A DNA stretch of 64,000 nt from positions 186,001 to 250,000 of the forward strand of contig NZ_CP021080.1 in assembly GCF_000802245.2 (NCBI RefSeq), read 5' to 3'. The position numbers and the translations under genes are program-made. Every line of letters begins with the position of its first letter. The stretch's first letter is position 1. A model generated the notes under the pieces. That model worked only from the letters and a program-made list of their open reading frames with translations. It was not told the DNA's origin and searched no databases. Shown here piece by piece: positions 1 to 8,931 of the stretch. Source of the stretch: Streptomyces pluripotens (lineage in GTDB: Bacteria; Actinomycetota; Actinomycetes; Streptomycetales; Streptomycetaceae).

Positions 1-2
1 TC

Positions 3-1208
3 GCGCCCGACCACCCTCGGATCAAGGGCATCGTCACCGCCCTGCACCAGGTGCTCGACAAGCCGCAGGTCCGCCTGTTCGGCAACGTCGACTACCCGAC
101 CGACATCAGCCTGGACGACCTGCGCGCCTTCTACGACGCGGTCGTCTTCTCCACCGGAGCAATGGCCGACCGGGAACTACCCATCCCCGGTATCGAGCTG
201 GACGGTTCCTACGGTGCCGCCGACTTCGTCTCCTGGTACGACGGCCACCCGGACGTCCCGCGCACCTGGCCGCTCCAGGCCGAGAAGGTGGCCGTACTCG
301 GCGTCGGCAACGTCGCGCTCGACGTCGCCCGGATCCTCGCCAAGACCGCGGACGAGCTGCTGCCCACCGAGATCCCGCCGAACGTCCACCACGGTCTGCG
401 GGCCAACAAGGCCGTGGAGATCCATGTCTTCGGCCGCCGCGGCCCGGCACAGGCCAAGTTCAGCCCGATGGAACTGCGCGAGCTGGATCACTCACCCAAC
501 ATCGAGGTGATCGTCGACCCCGAGGACATCGACTACGACGAGGGCTCGATCGAGACCCGGCGCGGCAACAAGCAGGCCGACATGGTCGCCAAGACCCTGG
601 AGAACTGGGCGATCCGAGACGTCGGCAACCGCCCCCACAAACTGTTCCTGCACTTCTTCGAGTCTCCCTCAAAGATCCTGGGCGAGGACGGCAAGGTGGC
701 CGGGCTGCGCACGGAACGCACCGCCCTCGACGGCACCGGCAACGTCAAGGGCACCGGCGACTACAAGGACTGGGACGTCACCGCCGTCTACCGGGCGGTC
801 GGCTACCTGTCCGAGAAGCTGCCCAAGCTGCCCTGGGACCTCGCCTCCGGAACCGTCCCGGACGAGGGCGGCCGGGTGATCGAGGAAGGCGGCGGCCACC
901 TCCAGTCCACGTACGTCACCGGCTGGATCAGACGCGGTCCGATCGGCCTCATCGGCCACACCAAGGGCGATGCCAACGAGACCGTGGCAAACCTGCTGGA
1001 CGACTACGCCAACGGCCGGCTGCACGCCCCGGCCTCGCCCGCGCCAAAAGCCGTGGACGCGTTCCTCGCCGAGCGCGATGTCCGCTTCACCACCTGGGAG
1101 GGCTGGTACCGGCTGGACGCCGCCGAGCGGGCGCTGGGCGAACCGCAGGGCCGCGAGCGCGTGAAGATCGTCGAGCGCGAGGACATGCTCAGGGAGAGCG
1201 GGGCGTAG
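3..1208 (+). CDS. FprA-like FAD-dependent ferredoxin/adrenodoxin-type NADP reductase (5' truncated)
   Basis: The frame is open from the left edge, so the N-terminal FAD-binding glycine motif lies outside the window; 401 residues are visible. The protein should transfer electrons between NADPH and a ferredoxin through FAD in the cytoplasm. The NADP-binding motif VLGVGNVALDVARIL follows a WPLQAEKVAVLG strand. Near the C-terminus the segment RRGPIGLIGHTKGDANETV matches the conserved end of the FprA/adrenodoxin reductase family. A GTG at 51 lies inside the conserved domain and is not the start. The gene ends 180 bp before the next one. The family call is firm; the electron-transfer partner cannot be inferred from this window. 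Confidence 0.88.
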   Translation, partial: APDHPRIKGIVTALHQVLDKPQVRLFGNVDYPTDISLDDLRAFYDAVVFSTGAMADRELPIPGIELDGSYGAADFVSWYDGHPDVPRTWPLQAEKVAVLGVGNVALDVARILAKTADELLPTEIPPNVHHGLRANKAVEIHVFGRRGPAQAKFSPMELRELDHSPNIEVIVDPEDIDYDEGSIETRRGNKQADMVAKTLENWAIRDVGNRPHKLFLHFFESPSKILGEDGKVAGLRTERTALDGTGNVKGTGDYKDWDVTAVYRAVGYLSEKLPKLPWDLASGTVPDEGGRVIEEGGGHLQSTYVTGWIRRGPIGLIGHTKGDANETVANLLDDYANGRLHAPASPAPKAVDAFLAERDVRFTTWEGWYRLDAAERALGEPQGRERVKIVEREDMLRESGA

Positions 1209-1388
1209 CGCCCGCACGGCCTGCCAGGGCTCCGGTGTGGACGCCGGTCACGGTGTCCACCGCCCCGGCACCGGACACCGAGCCGTTCCTCGCACCGGGC
1301 ACGTGCGGCCAGGTCGGAGGTGACGGGAGCCAGGGGCGGGTCGACGTGCCCGGGAGCCGACAGGACAAGGTGCCGTTCCGGGGCTTGA

Positions 1389-3011
1389 ATGGGGCGTATG
1401 GGTGTTCGGCGCACGACAGCACACCGAAACGCCGCGGAACACCGTCTGCCGCGTTCACGGACCGTGATCACCGCGTCCGCCCTCGCCCCGCTGCTGCTTC
1501 TCGGCCCTGCGACGTTGCCCCGCGCCGCTCCTCCTCCACAACCGCCCCCGCAGCTGTCCGCCGCTGCCGTGGACCGCGCAGTCGGCAGGCTCGACGGCCT
1601 CATCCGGGACGGGATGCGGCAGACCGGCGTGCCGGGTGTCGCGGTAGCCGTTGTCTACCAGGACCGTGTGGTCTACCTGAAGGGCTTCGGCAAGCGCGAG
1701 GTGGGTCGGGATGCGACCGTGGGCCCGGATACGGTGTTCCAGCTGGCCTCGGTCTCCAAACCGCTCGCCTCCACGGTCGTCGCGGGCGCCGTCGGCAGCA
1801 AGGCGATCGGGTGGGACGATCCCGTGGCTCCGCACCTGCCCGGATTCGCGCTGCACGACCCGTGGGTGACCTCCCACGTCACCGTCGCCGACCTCTTCGC
1901 CCACCGCAGCGGCCTACCGGACCACGCCGGAGACCTCCTGGAGGACCTCGGCTACGACAGGGCGTACATCCTCCGTCATCTGCGCGAGGAGCCGCTCAAC
2001 CCGTTCCGCGCGAGCTACGCGTACACCAACTTCGGCCTGACCGCCGCCGCGGAGGCCGTCGCCCGGGCCACGGGCACGACCTGGGAGAAGCTCGCGCAGG
2101 ACACGCTCTACCGCCCGGCCGGCATGAACTCCACCAGTTCCCGTTTCGCGGACTTCGAGAAGGCGAAGGACAGGGCCGTCACACACGTGAAGGAGCCCGA
2201 CGGAAGCTGGCAGGCCGCCTATGTGCGCGACGCTGATGCCCAGTCCCCCGCGGGCGGCGCCAGCTCCAGCGCCCGGGACATGGCCCGCTGGCTGCGGCTG
2301 CAACTGGCGAACGGCAAACTCGACGGCAAGCAGATCATCCCCGCCGGTCCGCTGGAGCGCACCCACGTCCCGCAGATCGTCGCGAACCAGCCGGCCGCGC
2401 CGGCCGGCCGCGCCGGCTTCTACGGCCTCGGCTGGAACGTCAGCTACGACGACCTCGGGCGGCTGCGGCTCAGCCACTCCGGCGCGTTCGGCCTCGGCGC
2501 GAACACCAATGTCACCATGCTGCCCGGCGAGCAGCTCGGCATCGTGGTCCTCACCAACGGCGAGCCGGTCGGTCTCGCCGACTCCATCGCACTGGACTTC
2601 TTCGACCTCGCGCAGCACGGCAGGTCCACTGCCGACTGGCGGGCCCTCGTGAACCAGGCCTACCAGCACCAGCAGCAGGAAGCCCGCTCCCCCACCGACT
2701 ACACCAGCCCTCCCGCGCACCCCACCGCCGCGCGCGCCGACGACGCTTACACCGGCACCTACGCGAACGACTACTACGGTCCTCTCACGGTCACCGCGTC
2801 CCACGGCACACTGAGCATGCGGCTCGGCCCGAAGCCGACGGTCTTCCGGCTGACCCACTACGACGGCGACACCTTCAGCTTCCAGACCACCGGCGAGAAC
2901 GCGAGCGGCCTCTCCGGCGTCACCTTCCACCACGTACGCAACGGTCGTGCGGACCGGGTCACGGTCGAAGCCTTCGACCGGAACGGACTTGGCACGTTCG
3001 CCCGCCAGTGA
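1389..3011 (+). CDS. Secreted beta-lactamase-fold serine hydrolase
   Basis: This 540-residue protein belongs to the class C beta-lactamase/DD-peptidase-like (Pfam Beta-lactamase) family, which includes esterases and peptidases. The start region is basic (RTTAHRNAAEHRLPRSR) and is followed by a hydrophobic, Ala/Leu-rich stretch and a proline-rich segment, so it is probably exported. The catalytic tetrad SxxK is seen as SVSK in VFQLASVSKPLAS, and the YxN motif as YTN in SYAYTNFGL. A C-terminal domain of about 100 residues (YTGTYANDYYGPLTV onward) resembles the DUF3471-type beta-rich domain that often follows this fold. Two in-frame ATGs, at 1389 and 1398, compete as the start. The substrate is unknown; antibiotic hydrolysis should not be assumed. 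Confidence 0.85.
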   Translation: MGRMGVRRTTAHRNAAEHRLPRSRTVITASALAPLLLLGPATLPRAAPPPQPPPQLSAAAVDRAVGRLDGLIRDGMRQTGVPGVAVAVVYQDRVVYLKGFGKREVGRDATVGPDTVFQLASVSKPLASTVVAGAVGSKAIGWDDPVAPHLPGFALHDPWVTSHVTVADLFAHRSGLPDHAGDLLEDLGYDRAYILRHLREEPLNPFRASYAYTNFGLTAAAEAVARATGTTWEKLAQDTLYRPAGMNSTSSRFADFEKAKDRAVTHVKEPDGSWQAAYVRDADAQSPAGGASSSARDMARWLRLQLANGKLDGKQIIPAGPLERTHVPQIVANQPAAPAGRAGFYGLGWNVSYDDLGRLRLSHSGAFGLGANTNVTMLPGEQLGIVVLTNGEPVGLADSIALDFFDLAQHGRSTADWRALVNQAYQHQQQEARSPTDYTSPPAHPTAARADDAYTGTYANDYYGPLTVTASHGTLSMRLGPKPTVFRLTHYDGDTFSFQTTGENASGLSGVTFHHVRNGRADRVTVEAFDRNGLGTFARQ

Positions 3012-3236
3012 GGCGCGAGGTGCGGCGACCCAGGTGCGGTGAGAACGGGACCCGCCCCTGAGCGGATGGACGGGCGGACCCCGTTCGCCGGACCATTGTG
3101 GGCCCCGGAGGAGGACTCGACCACGTGTGAACGTCGGTCGCCCGACGCGTTCCGTGCGCGCCCCGAGTGGACGGCGCGCGTCCCGTGCACGCGGGCACCC
3201 ACGCGCCGCCGCGCGGTACCGCACCCACCGGCCGGT

Positions 3237-3276
3237 GTATCTCTCCGTCGAGCGGAGAGATACTTAGTTGCACAAC
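3237..3276. promoter_or_regulatory. Two adjacent palindromes, probable operator
   Basis: A perfect 11-bp inverted repeat (GTATCTCTCCG, 5-bp spacer, CGGAGAGATAC, 3237-3263) is followed immediately by TTAGTTGCACAAC (3264-3276), which contains the palindrome GTTGCACAAC. Both are AT-richer than their surroundings and end 24 bp before the ATG at 3300. MarR-type regulators often bind AGTTG-N2-CAACT-like sites, so repressor binding is a fair inference. The first palindrome could also form an RNA stem, but it lies 226 bp beyond the upstream stop and has no U-tract. Confidence 0.5.
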
Positions 3277-3299
3277 CGTCCCGATCAGCAGATTGGCCC

Positions 3300-4541
3300 A
3301 TGTCGAACTCCGTCACCGGCCGCGCCGGCATCCCGCAGACCCTCTGGGCGGCCCACGGCCGCCACACCGGTCCCGCACCCGATGACCTCGTCCGCCAGAC
3401 CCTGCGCCGGCACAAGGAGAGCGGCGACATCGACGACTTCGCCGAGCCGCCCGTGCCCGAGGACTCCACCCGCCGGATCTTCGAGGCACGCTGGCGGGCC
3501 GATGGCACGGTGACCGTGCGAGCCAGGCTCACCCTAGGACCGTGCGCGGACCGGCCGCGGGGACATCAATGGCGGCTCATCGCCGAGGCGGAGCATCCGT
3601 GGGACGAGGGGTGGGCCTCGCCCGCGACCCTGTTCTGGCCTGAGGACGGGTCGGGCGAGGGCGACGACAGCTCCTGGGACCACCACGCCACGCTCGCCGG
3701 TGTGCGCTTCCGACGGAGCAATGCGCTGCCCACGGACGACAAGGAGATGCGCCGCCGGCTACGGGACGCAACCCGAGACACCTGGTACGTCAACCTGGTC
3801 GTACACGAGGCGATGACCCCCGACGAGCGGGGCCGACTACCGCTGTCCCGGTTTCTACCGCCCGGCCTGCGGGACCGCGTGGTGGAACACAGAGCCGCCC
3901 CGCACCAGCTGCGCGCCGTCAACTGGGCGCTGCGTGACCTCGGCGTCGAAGTGCCGCGCGGAGGCGCCGTGGTACTGCCGCCGAGCCCTGTGCCGGAGGA
4001 GTACGACAGCCGGGAGCACAGCGTGCGCAGCGTGTTCCTGAACGGTTCCGAGCCGGTCGAGCTCATCGCGGCACTGCGACGTTTCGATGCCTTGCCGCGC
4101 CCCCTGCCGCTGGATGCCGAGGAAGCCCTGGCGGATCTACGGGAGAACTGGACCCTGTTGACCCTCCGGGAGCAGCTGGTGCGGGAACGGCGTCTGGTCG
4201 CCATGTACGCCGAGGCACTGGAGGCGATGACGACGTCCCGGGACCTGTACAAGGAGGCCGCCGAGCAAGCTCTGGAGGCGCTCCAGGCCTACCGGGACCT
4301 CCCCGCCCCCGTCCTGCCGCAACAGCAGTCCGGCTCCCGGACGCCCGGCGCGCTGCAGCAGCTGACACGGACGTTCGAACGGCTGAAGTTCCCCGGCAAA
4401 GCTCAGCGGCCCCCGGTACCCGCCCCGGGACCCTCGCCGGAGCTCTCGCCCGGTGAGGGTCCCACCGGGTCACCGAACGCGTCGGGCGAACCCGCGGCGC
4501 ATGACGGCGCCACGTTCCGGAACACAGATCTGTCGCCGTAG
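3300..4541 (+). CDS. Unknown protein with C-terminal coiled coil
   Basis: I do not recognise this 413-residue cytoplasmic protein. The ATG at 3300 (MSNSVTGRAG) is preferred because the palindromic operator region lies just upstream; the open frame runs further back but looks non-coding there. The first 250 residues are mixed alpha/beta, rich in Trp, Asp and Glu (for example HPWDEGWASPATLFWPEDG). Residues of about 300-365 form a long charged helix with heptad-like leucines (LREQLVRERRLVAMYAEALEAM in part), suggesting oligomerisation. The last 60 residues are Pro/Gly/Ser-rich and disordered. No membrane segment or signal peptide is visible. Its 3' end runs into a comB remnant, so the tail may have been remodelled by a rearrangement. 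Confidence 0.7.
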   Translation: MSNSVTGRAGIPQTLWAAHGRHTGPAPDDLVRQTLRRHKESGDIDDFAEPPVPEDSTRRIFEARWRADGTVTVRARLTLGPCADRPRGHQWRLIAEAEHPWDEGWASPATLFWPEDGSGEGDDSSWDHHATLAGVRFRRSNALPTDDKEMRRRLRDATRDTWYVNLVVHEAMTPDERGRLPLSRFLPPGLRDRVVEHRAAPHQLRAVNWALRDLGVEVPRGGAVVLPPSPVPEEYDSREHSVRSVFLNGSEPVELIAALRRFDALPRPLPLDAEEALADLRENWTLLTLREQLVRERRLVAMYAEALEAMTTSRDLYKEAAEQALEALQAYRDLPAPVLPQQQSGSRTPGALQQLTRTFERLKFPGKAQRPPVPAPGPSPELSPGEGPTGSPNASGEPAAHDGATFRNTDLSP

Positions 4542-4901
4542 GGGCGACCGCCGAACTGCTGCGGCGGCCCGGCCGGAGACGGTCACCTTCGTCGTCACCC
4601 AAGACGGGGACGCGCCGAGGAGGACCTTGCCTGCGCCGAGTACATCGCGGAGCGCTGTGCCCTCGACGACGCCGACCCCGGGCCCAGCCTCGACCGGGCC
4701 CGGCGCTCTGACGCAGCCGCACGGCTCGCGGACGGCGTGCGGCGCGGCTGGGGCGGTGTCCACCCGGAGGACGTGGCGATGTGCCTGGAGGTGGACACCT
4801 TCCCGTTCGTCATGGCGGCCGCCCGGACGGACGGTCACCTGGTGCTGCGCCCGGTGGGTCCCGGCCGGCCGGGACCCGGAGCGGCGCAGTCGCCGGCCTG
4901 A
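4530..4901 (+). pseudogene. Decayed 3' remnant of a 2-phosphosulfolactate phosphatase (ComB) gene
   Basis: The fragments are spread over three frames. Frame 2 near 4535-4560 reads [13 protein letters not shown], frame 1 near 4567-4605 reads [13 protein letters not shown], and frame 3 from about 4608 to 4901 reads [16 protein letters not shown], then [20 protein letters not shown], and ends HLVLRPV. In order these resemble the C-terminal half of actinobacterial ComB-family proteins as I remember them ([19 protein letters not shown]... pattern). The jump from frame 1 to frame 3 is explained by about two extra bases after the DG codons. No usable start codon precedes it, and the N-terminal half is absent. 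It ends one base before the convergent gene. I consider it non-functional. Confidence 0.65.
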
Positions 4902-4902
4902 C

Positions 4903-6069
4903 TCAGCGTGCTCCCCCGTGGCGTGGGGGGCCCGCCACCAAGGTCGCCAGCAGAACCGTCAGCGTCGCCAGCACGGCCGTCGCCGCCGCCGTACCGGCGA
5001 GCCACGGCGGGGCCAGGGTCGCCCCCGGCAGGCGGAACGGATCCGGCAGCCCGAACCGTCCGCCGAGCACCTGCCCCGCGGCGAGCGACGCCGTGACGCC
5101 GAGGGCGGCCGTCGCGGCGACGAGCCTGGCCGGCACCGACCGGGCCGTCATGGCGAGGGCCGACAGCATGCACAGCCCGGCGGCGACGGCCGTGGCCCCG
5201 AGGACGCCCTGGGACAGTCCGGCCCAGTGGCGCGGGGCATGGGCCAAACCGCACAGGAACACCAGCGCAGCGGCGCCCCGTGCGACGCGGACGGCGGTCA
5301 CCGAGCTCCAGCCGCTCCCCGCTGGGCTCTTCGCCGTGCCGTCCTTCGCCGTGCCGCTCGGCGGCACGGCGATCCGTGCCGTGCGGGCCTCCGTGGGCCG
5401 GCGCTCCGGTGCGGGCGGGGCCTCGGGCTCCGCGCGGGCGGACTCGCTCAGCGGGTCGGCTGGTCCGGTGGATCCGGTGGGCCCGGCAGACGTCGCTTCG
5501 AGCGGCACGCCCTCGGTGCCGGTCTGGTTCTCCGCCAGCCGGCCGATCAGCTCGGCGATTTCCTCGACGGGTCGGTTGACGGCCGCAGCTTGCACGGCCG
5601 CCTGCCCGCAGTGGGGTTCCACCGGAGTGCGGTGCAGCAGCTGCATGAGCCGGATGACGTCCTCGACAGGGCGGCGCTCGGCGGCGGCGCGGATCGCCTC
5701 GTCCGCGCAGTCGGTCTCCCGGGGCGGCTTGGTGAGCAGGGTCACCAAGCGGGTGACATCCTCCACTGACCGGTCGACCCCGGCCACGCGCAGCGCGTCG
5801 ACCGTGGTCAGGGCGTACTCGGGCGAGCTCTCCAGCAGCGTGATGAGCCGGACGACGTCCTCCACCGGACGGTCTGCCACGGCCGCGTGGACCAGCTCGT
5901 GCAGCGGATCACCGTACGGAGGATCGTCCTGGTGGGGGGATTCGGGCAGCTGCTCCGGGAGCGGCGCGGGTCTGGTCAGGAGTTGGGGGGACGACGTTGG
6001 GAGTCCGGCGGCGGCCGGCGCGGGAGTTATGCGGGAGTCGTCGGGACGGGGGGACGAAGAGCGGGTCAT
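4903..6069 (-). CDS. Membrane protein with four RPVED helical repeats
   Basis: This 388-residue protein of unknown function begins with a Pro/Ser-rich 45-residue leader. Four tandem units of about 33-35 residues follow (roughly residues 53-190), each with a core like DRPVEDVVRLITLL, DRSVEDVTRLVTLL, RRPVEDVIRLMQLL and NRPVEEIAELIGRL. These look like alpha-helical hairpin repeats suited to protein binding. After an acidic, Pro/Ala-rich linker, the last 130 residues contain about four hydrophobic segments, with WLAGTAAATAVLATLTVLL as the last. The topology suggests a cytoplasmic repeat domain anchored to the membrane. It is convergent with the comB remnant and divergent from the SpoIIE gene at 6344, about 270 bp away. 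Confidence 0.75.
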   Translation of the reverse strand: MTRSSSPRPDDSRITPAPAAAGLPTSSPQLLTRPAPLPEQLPESPHQDDPPYGDPLHELVHAAVADRPVEDVVRLITLLESSPEYALTTVDALRVAGVDRSVEDVTRLVTLLTKPPRETDCADEAIRAAAERRPVEDVIRLMQLLHRTPVEPHCGQAAVQAAAVNRPVEEIAELIGRLAENQTGTEGVPLEATSAGPTGSTGPADPLSESARAEPEAPPAPERRPTEARTARIAVPPSGTAKDGTAKSPAGSGWSSVTAVRVARGAAALVFLCGLAHAPRHWAGLSQGVLGATAVAAGLCMLSALAMTARSVPARLVAATAALGVTASLAAGQVLGGRFGLPDPFRLPGATLAPPWLAGTAAATAVLATLTVLLATLVAGPPRHGGAR

Positions 6070-6343
6070 CTAGGCTCCATGAGAGGGGTGCGGCCGCACC
6101 AGCGCCCCCGCGTGCGGCGCGCGGCGTTACGCACCCCATTACTAGGGCCGGGCAGGTGCCCCCGCCACTCGGGTGAGGCGGTGGAGTGAGACGGCCGGCC
6201 AGGCCGTCGCCAGGTCCCCTTCCCACGCCGGTCCGCTCACCTCGCGCTCCGGCTTCCCCTCCCTCCCAGGTGCGTTCCCTGCTCCCTCTGGCGCATTCTT
6301 GCTGTGTCATCCACCCGGAGGCGCACGGGACGAGGTAGGGCCG

Positions 6344-8848
6344 ATGACTGGGAGCGGCGAGCAGGCGGTCCGTTCGCGGGCCCGGCTGGCCGCGCTGCTG
6401 GCCGACGCCTCGACCGGTGCGCTCGGCGCGGCCGGTGGCCGGGTGGCTGGCGTGTACCTGCGCTCCAGCGCACCCGGTCTGCTGCGCCTCGCCGTGCTCG
6501 TGGGACTGCCCGGTCCGCTGTTCAGGCCCTGGTGGCGGCTGCACGTGGCCCGCCCCCTCCCGGTGACCGACGCCTACCGGCTCGGCGTGCAGGTGGTGCT
6601 GCCGAACGCCATGGCGACGGTACGCAGGTACCCCCAGTTCGCGGCGGGTCTGCCCTTCCCGTTCGGGTCGGTGCACGTGCCGGTGCCGGGCGGAACCGAG
6701 CCGCTGGGCGTGCTCACCGTGCTGCGTCCGGCGGTGTCCGATTCGGTGGACGAGTTGCTGGACCGGGACCTGCTCGCCCGACTGGCCGAAGGGCTGGGCG
6801 CCGAGTTGATCGCACTCGCCGACGGAGACCCGGGCGCGGTCGTCTGGGACGGGGAACCGCTGTGCGTGCGCCCCCCCACGAACAGCCCCGCGCAGGCCAC
6901 AGCAGGACACTTCAGCTGGGATCCGGCCACGTCATCGGTGCACGTGGACGACCGGCTGCAGGCCATGCTCGGACTGCCCTCGGGCGTGTCCGCGGGTACG
7001 GAAGCGACATTCGCGGACGCCGTGGCACCTGCCGACACGCACCGGATCCGGGCCGCGCTGCGCGACACGGCCACCGGGAAGCCGCCGAGGACACCACTGA
7101 GCCTGCGGTCACAGGAGGGGACTGAACGGCTGCTGGACCTGTGGCCAGCCACGCCCGACGGCCCCGCGCCGAAAGTCGACGGGGCGGTCTTCGACGCCGG
7201 ACGGGCCGCCTCCGCGGACGGTGCGGCCGACCTGCTGCCGCAGGGCGTGTTCTGCCTGGACCGGCTGGGAGTGATCGTGTACGCCAATCCCGCTGCAGCC
7301 GGGCTGGTGGACCGCGACCTGGAGTCGCTGCTCGGGCACACGCTGTGGGAAGCCATGCCGTGGTTCACAGGGCCGCCATACGACGACCATCTGCGCGCCG
7401 CCCTGCTGTCCGCGGACCCGGTGCACTTCCACGCCCGGCGGCGGACCCCCGGCCACGGGAAACCGGCGGACGACTGGCTCGCCGTGTCCGTGTACCCCGG
7501 CGCGGACCTGCTGACCTGTGTGCTCGTCCCGGCCAGCCGCATGGAGGCGCCGGCAGGACCGGCCCCCGAGGCGCAGGCCCCGGAAGGCACGGCGGCAGAC
7601 GGCCACTCCATGGCACCGCTGTACCGGCCGATCGCCCTGGCGATCGCGCTGACGGACGCGGTGACCGCCCGGCAGGTGTCGGCGGTGGTCATGCAGGAGT
7701 TGCTGCCCGCGTTCGGCGGCAACCGCCTGGCCATCTACCTCCTGCAGGAACGTCATCTGTACCTGGCCTGGGAGACCGGGTTCCCGCAGGGATTCCTCGG
7801 TCCGTTCGAGGGGGTCGGCCTGGACGCGCATCTGCCGGGCGTGGAAACCCTCACCACCGGCCGGCCGCTGTTCTTCGAATCCATGCAGCAGCTGGCAGCC
7901 GCCTACCCGGGCATCCCCCTGGACGCGGACGTGGGCGCCCGCGCCTTCCTTCCGCTGATCGCCTCCGGCCGGGCGGTCGGCTCCTGCATCCTGGGCTTCG
8001 ACAGGCTGCGCGGCTTCAGCACGGAGGAACGCACGGTCCTCACCGCGCTCGCCGGACTGATCGCGCACGCCATGGAGCGGGCGCAGCGCTACGACAGCGA
8101 GGCGGCCCTGGCCCGCGGCCTGCAGCAGGCCCTGCTACCGCGCCGGTTGTCGGCGCACCCAGGGGTGGAGACCGCCGGACGCTACCTGCCGGGCACGCAG
8201 GGCATGGACGTCGGCGGCGACTGGTACGACGTGGTGGAGGCCGGGGACGGGCTCGCGCTGGTCATCGGCGACGTACAGGGGCACGGGGTGCAGGCGGCAG
8301 CCACCATGGGTCAGCTGCGCAGCTCGGTCCGTGCGTTCGCGCTGAGCGACCGGCCGCCGGACGAGGTGCTGAGCGGGACGAACCGCCTGCTGATCGATCT
8401 CGACCCGGGCCAGTTCGCCAGCTGTTGCTATCTGCGCCTGGACCCGGCCACCGGCCGCGCTCAGATCGCCCGGGCCGGCCATCCACCACCACTGCTGCGC
8501 TCCCCCGACGGACGCACCCGGGTGCTGGACATCCCGGGCGGTGTCGTCCTCGGAGTGGATCCGCACGCGCGGTACCCGGTGACCGAACTGCTGCTGGAGC
8601 CCGACGCGATCCTCGCCCTCTACACGGACGGCCTCGTGGAACGGCCGGGGGCCGACATCGACGACGGCATCACGGCGCTGCGGCTGGCCCTCGCCAAGGC
8701 CGGGGCCGCCGCCGGACGGCCGGGCCGGCGGTCGCTGGCCGGGGTCGCCGACCGGCTCACAGCCACAGCACGGCACGCCACGGACCGGCCTGACGACGTG
8801 GCACTGCTGCTCGCCGCCCGGCGCCCGGCACCCGGGCGGATCCGGTGA
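6344..8848 (+). CDS. SpoIIE-type PP2C phosphatase with GAF and PAS sensors
   Basis: This 834-residue putative serine phosphatase would dephosphorylate an anti-anti-sigma (STAS) protein in a partner-switch pathway. The order of domains is an N-terminal GAF-like domain (about 20-160), PAS-like regions (about 190-270 and 300-400, LPQGVFCLDRLGVIVYANPA), a second GAF domain (about 430-590), and the PP2C/SpoIIE domain (about 600-830). The phosphatase metal ligands are visible in VGGDWYDVVEA, VIGDVQGHG, LYTDGLVE and RPDDVALLL. There is no HATPase domain. The ATG at 6344 (MTGSGEQAVRS) is chosen; upstream codons in the same frame look non-coding. Its TGA overlaps a possible GTG of the next gene, so the two are probably co-transcribed. 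It closely resembles the gene at 58696 in domain order and wording. Confidence 0.88.
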   Translation: MTGSGEQAVRSRARLAALLADASTGALGAAGGRVAGVYLRSSAPGLLRLAVLVGLPGPLFRPWWRLHVARPLPVTDAYRLGVQVVLPNAMATVRRYPQFAAGLPFPFGSVHVPVPGGTEPLGVLTVLRPAVSDSVDELLDRDLLARLAEGLGAELIALADGDPGAVVWDGEPLCVRPPTNSPAQATAGHFSWDPATSSVHVDDRLQAMLGLPSGVSAGTEATFADAVAPADTHRIRAALRDTATGKPPRTPLSLRSQEGTERLLDLWPATPDGPAPKVDGAVFDAGRAASADGAADLLPQGVFCLDRLGVIVYANPAAAGLVDRDLESLLGHTLWEAMPWFTGPPYDDHLRAALLSADPVHFHARRRTPGHGKPADDWLAVSVYPGADLLTCVLVPASRMEAPAGPAPEAQAPEGTAADGHSMAPLYRPIALAIALTDAVTARQVSAVVMQELLPAFGGNRLAIYLLQERHLYLAWETGFPQGFLGPFEGVGLDAHLPGVETLTTGRPLFFESMQQLAAAYPGIPLDADVGARAFLPLIASGRAVGSCILGFDRLRGFSTEERTVLTALAGLIAHAMERAQRYDSEAALARGLQQALLPRRLSAHPGVETAGRYLPGTQGMDVGGDWYDVVEAGDGLALVIGDVQGHGVQAAATMGQLRSSVRAFALSDRPPDEVLSGTNRLLIDLDPGQFASCCYLRLDPATGRAQIARAGHPPPLLRSPDGRTRVLDIPGGVVLGVDPHARYPVTELLLEPDAILALYTDGLVERPGADIDDGITALRLALAKAGAAAGRPGRRSLAGVADRLTATARHATDRPDDVALLLAARRPAPGRIR

Positions 8849-8931
8849 GCGCACCGTGCCGCCGCGCTCACCGGCCGTCACCTCGGGCGACAGCCTCGCC
8901 TCACGGGGCGGGGCAGTGTAGACATGGGCAC

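Noticed and set aside
8845..8931. GTG 8845 as the start of the second SpoIIE gene
   Set aside because: It would give translational coupling, but the added 29 residues are Arg/Pro/His-rich and not conserved-looking. ATG 8932 is preferred, though the ribosome site there is weak, so this stays open.
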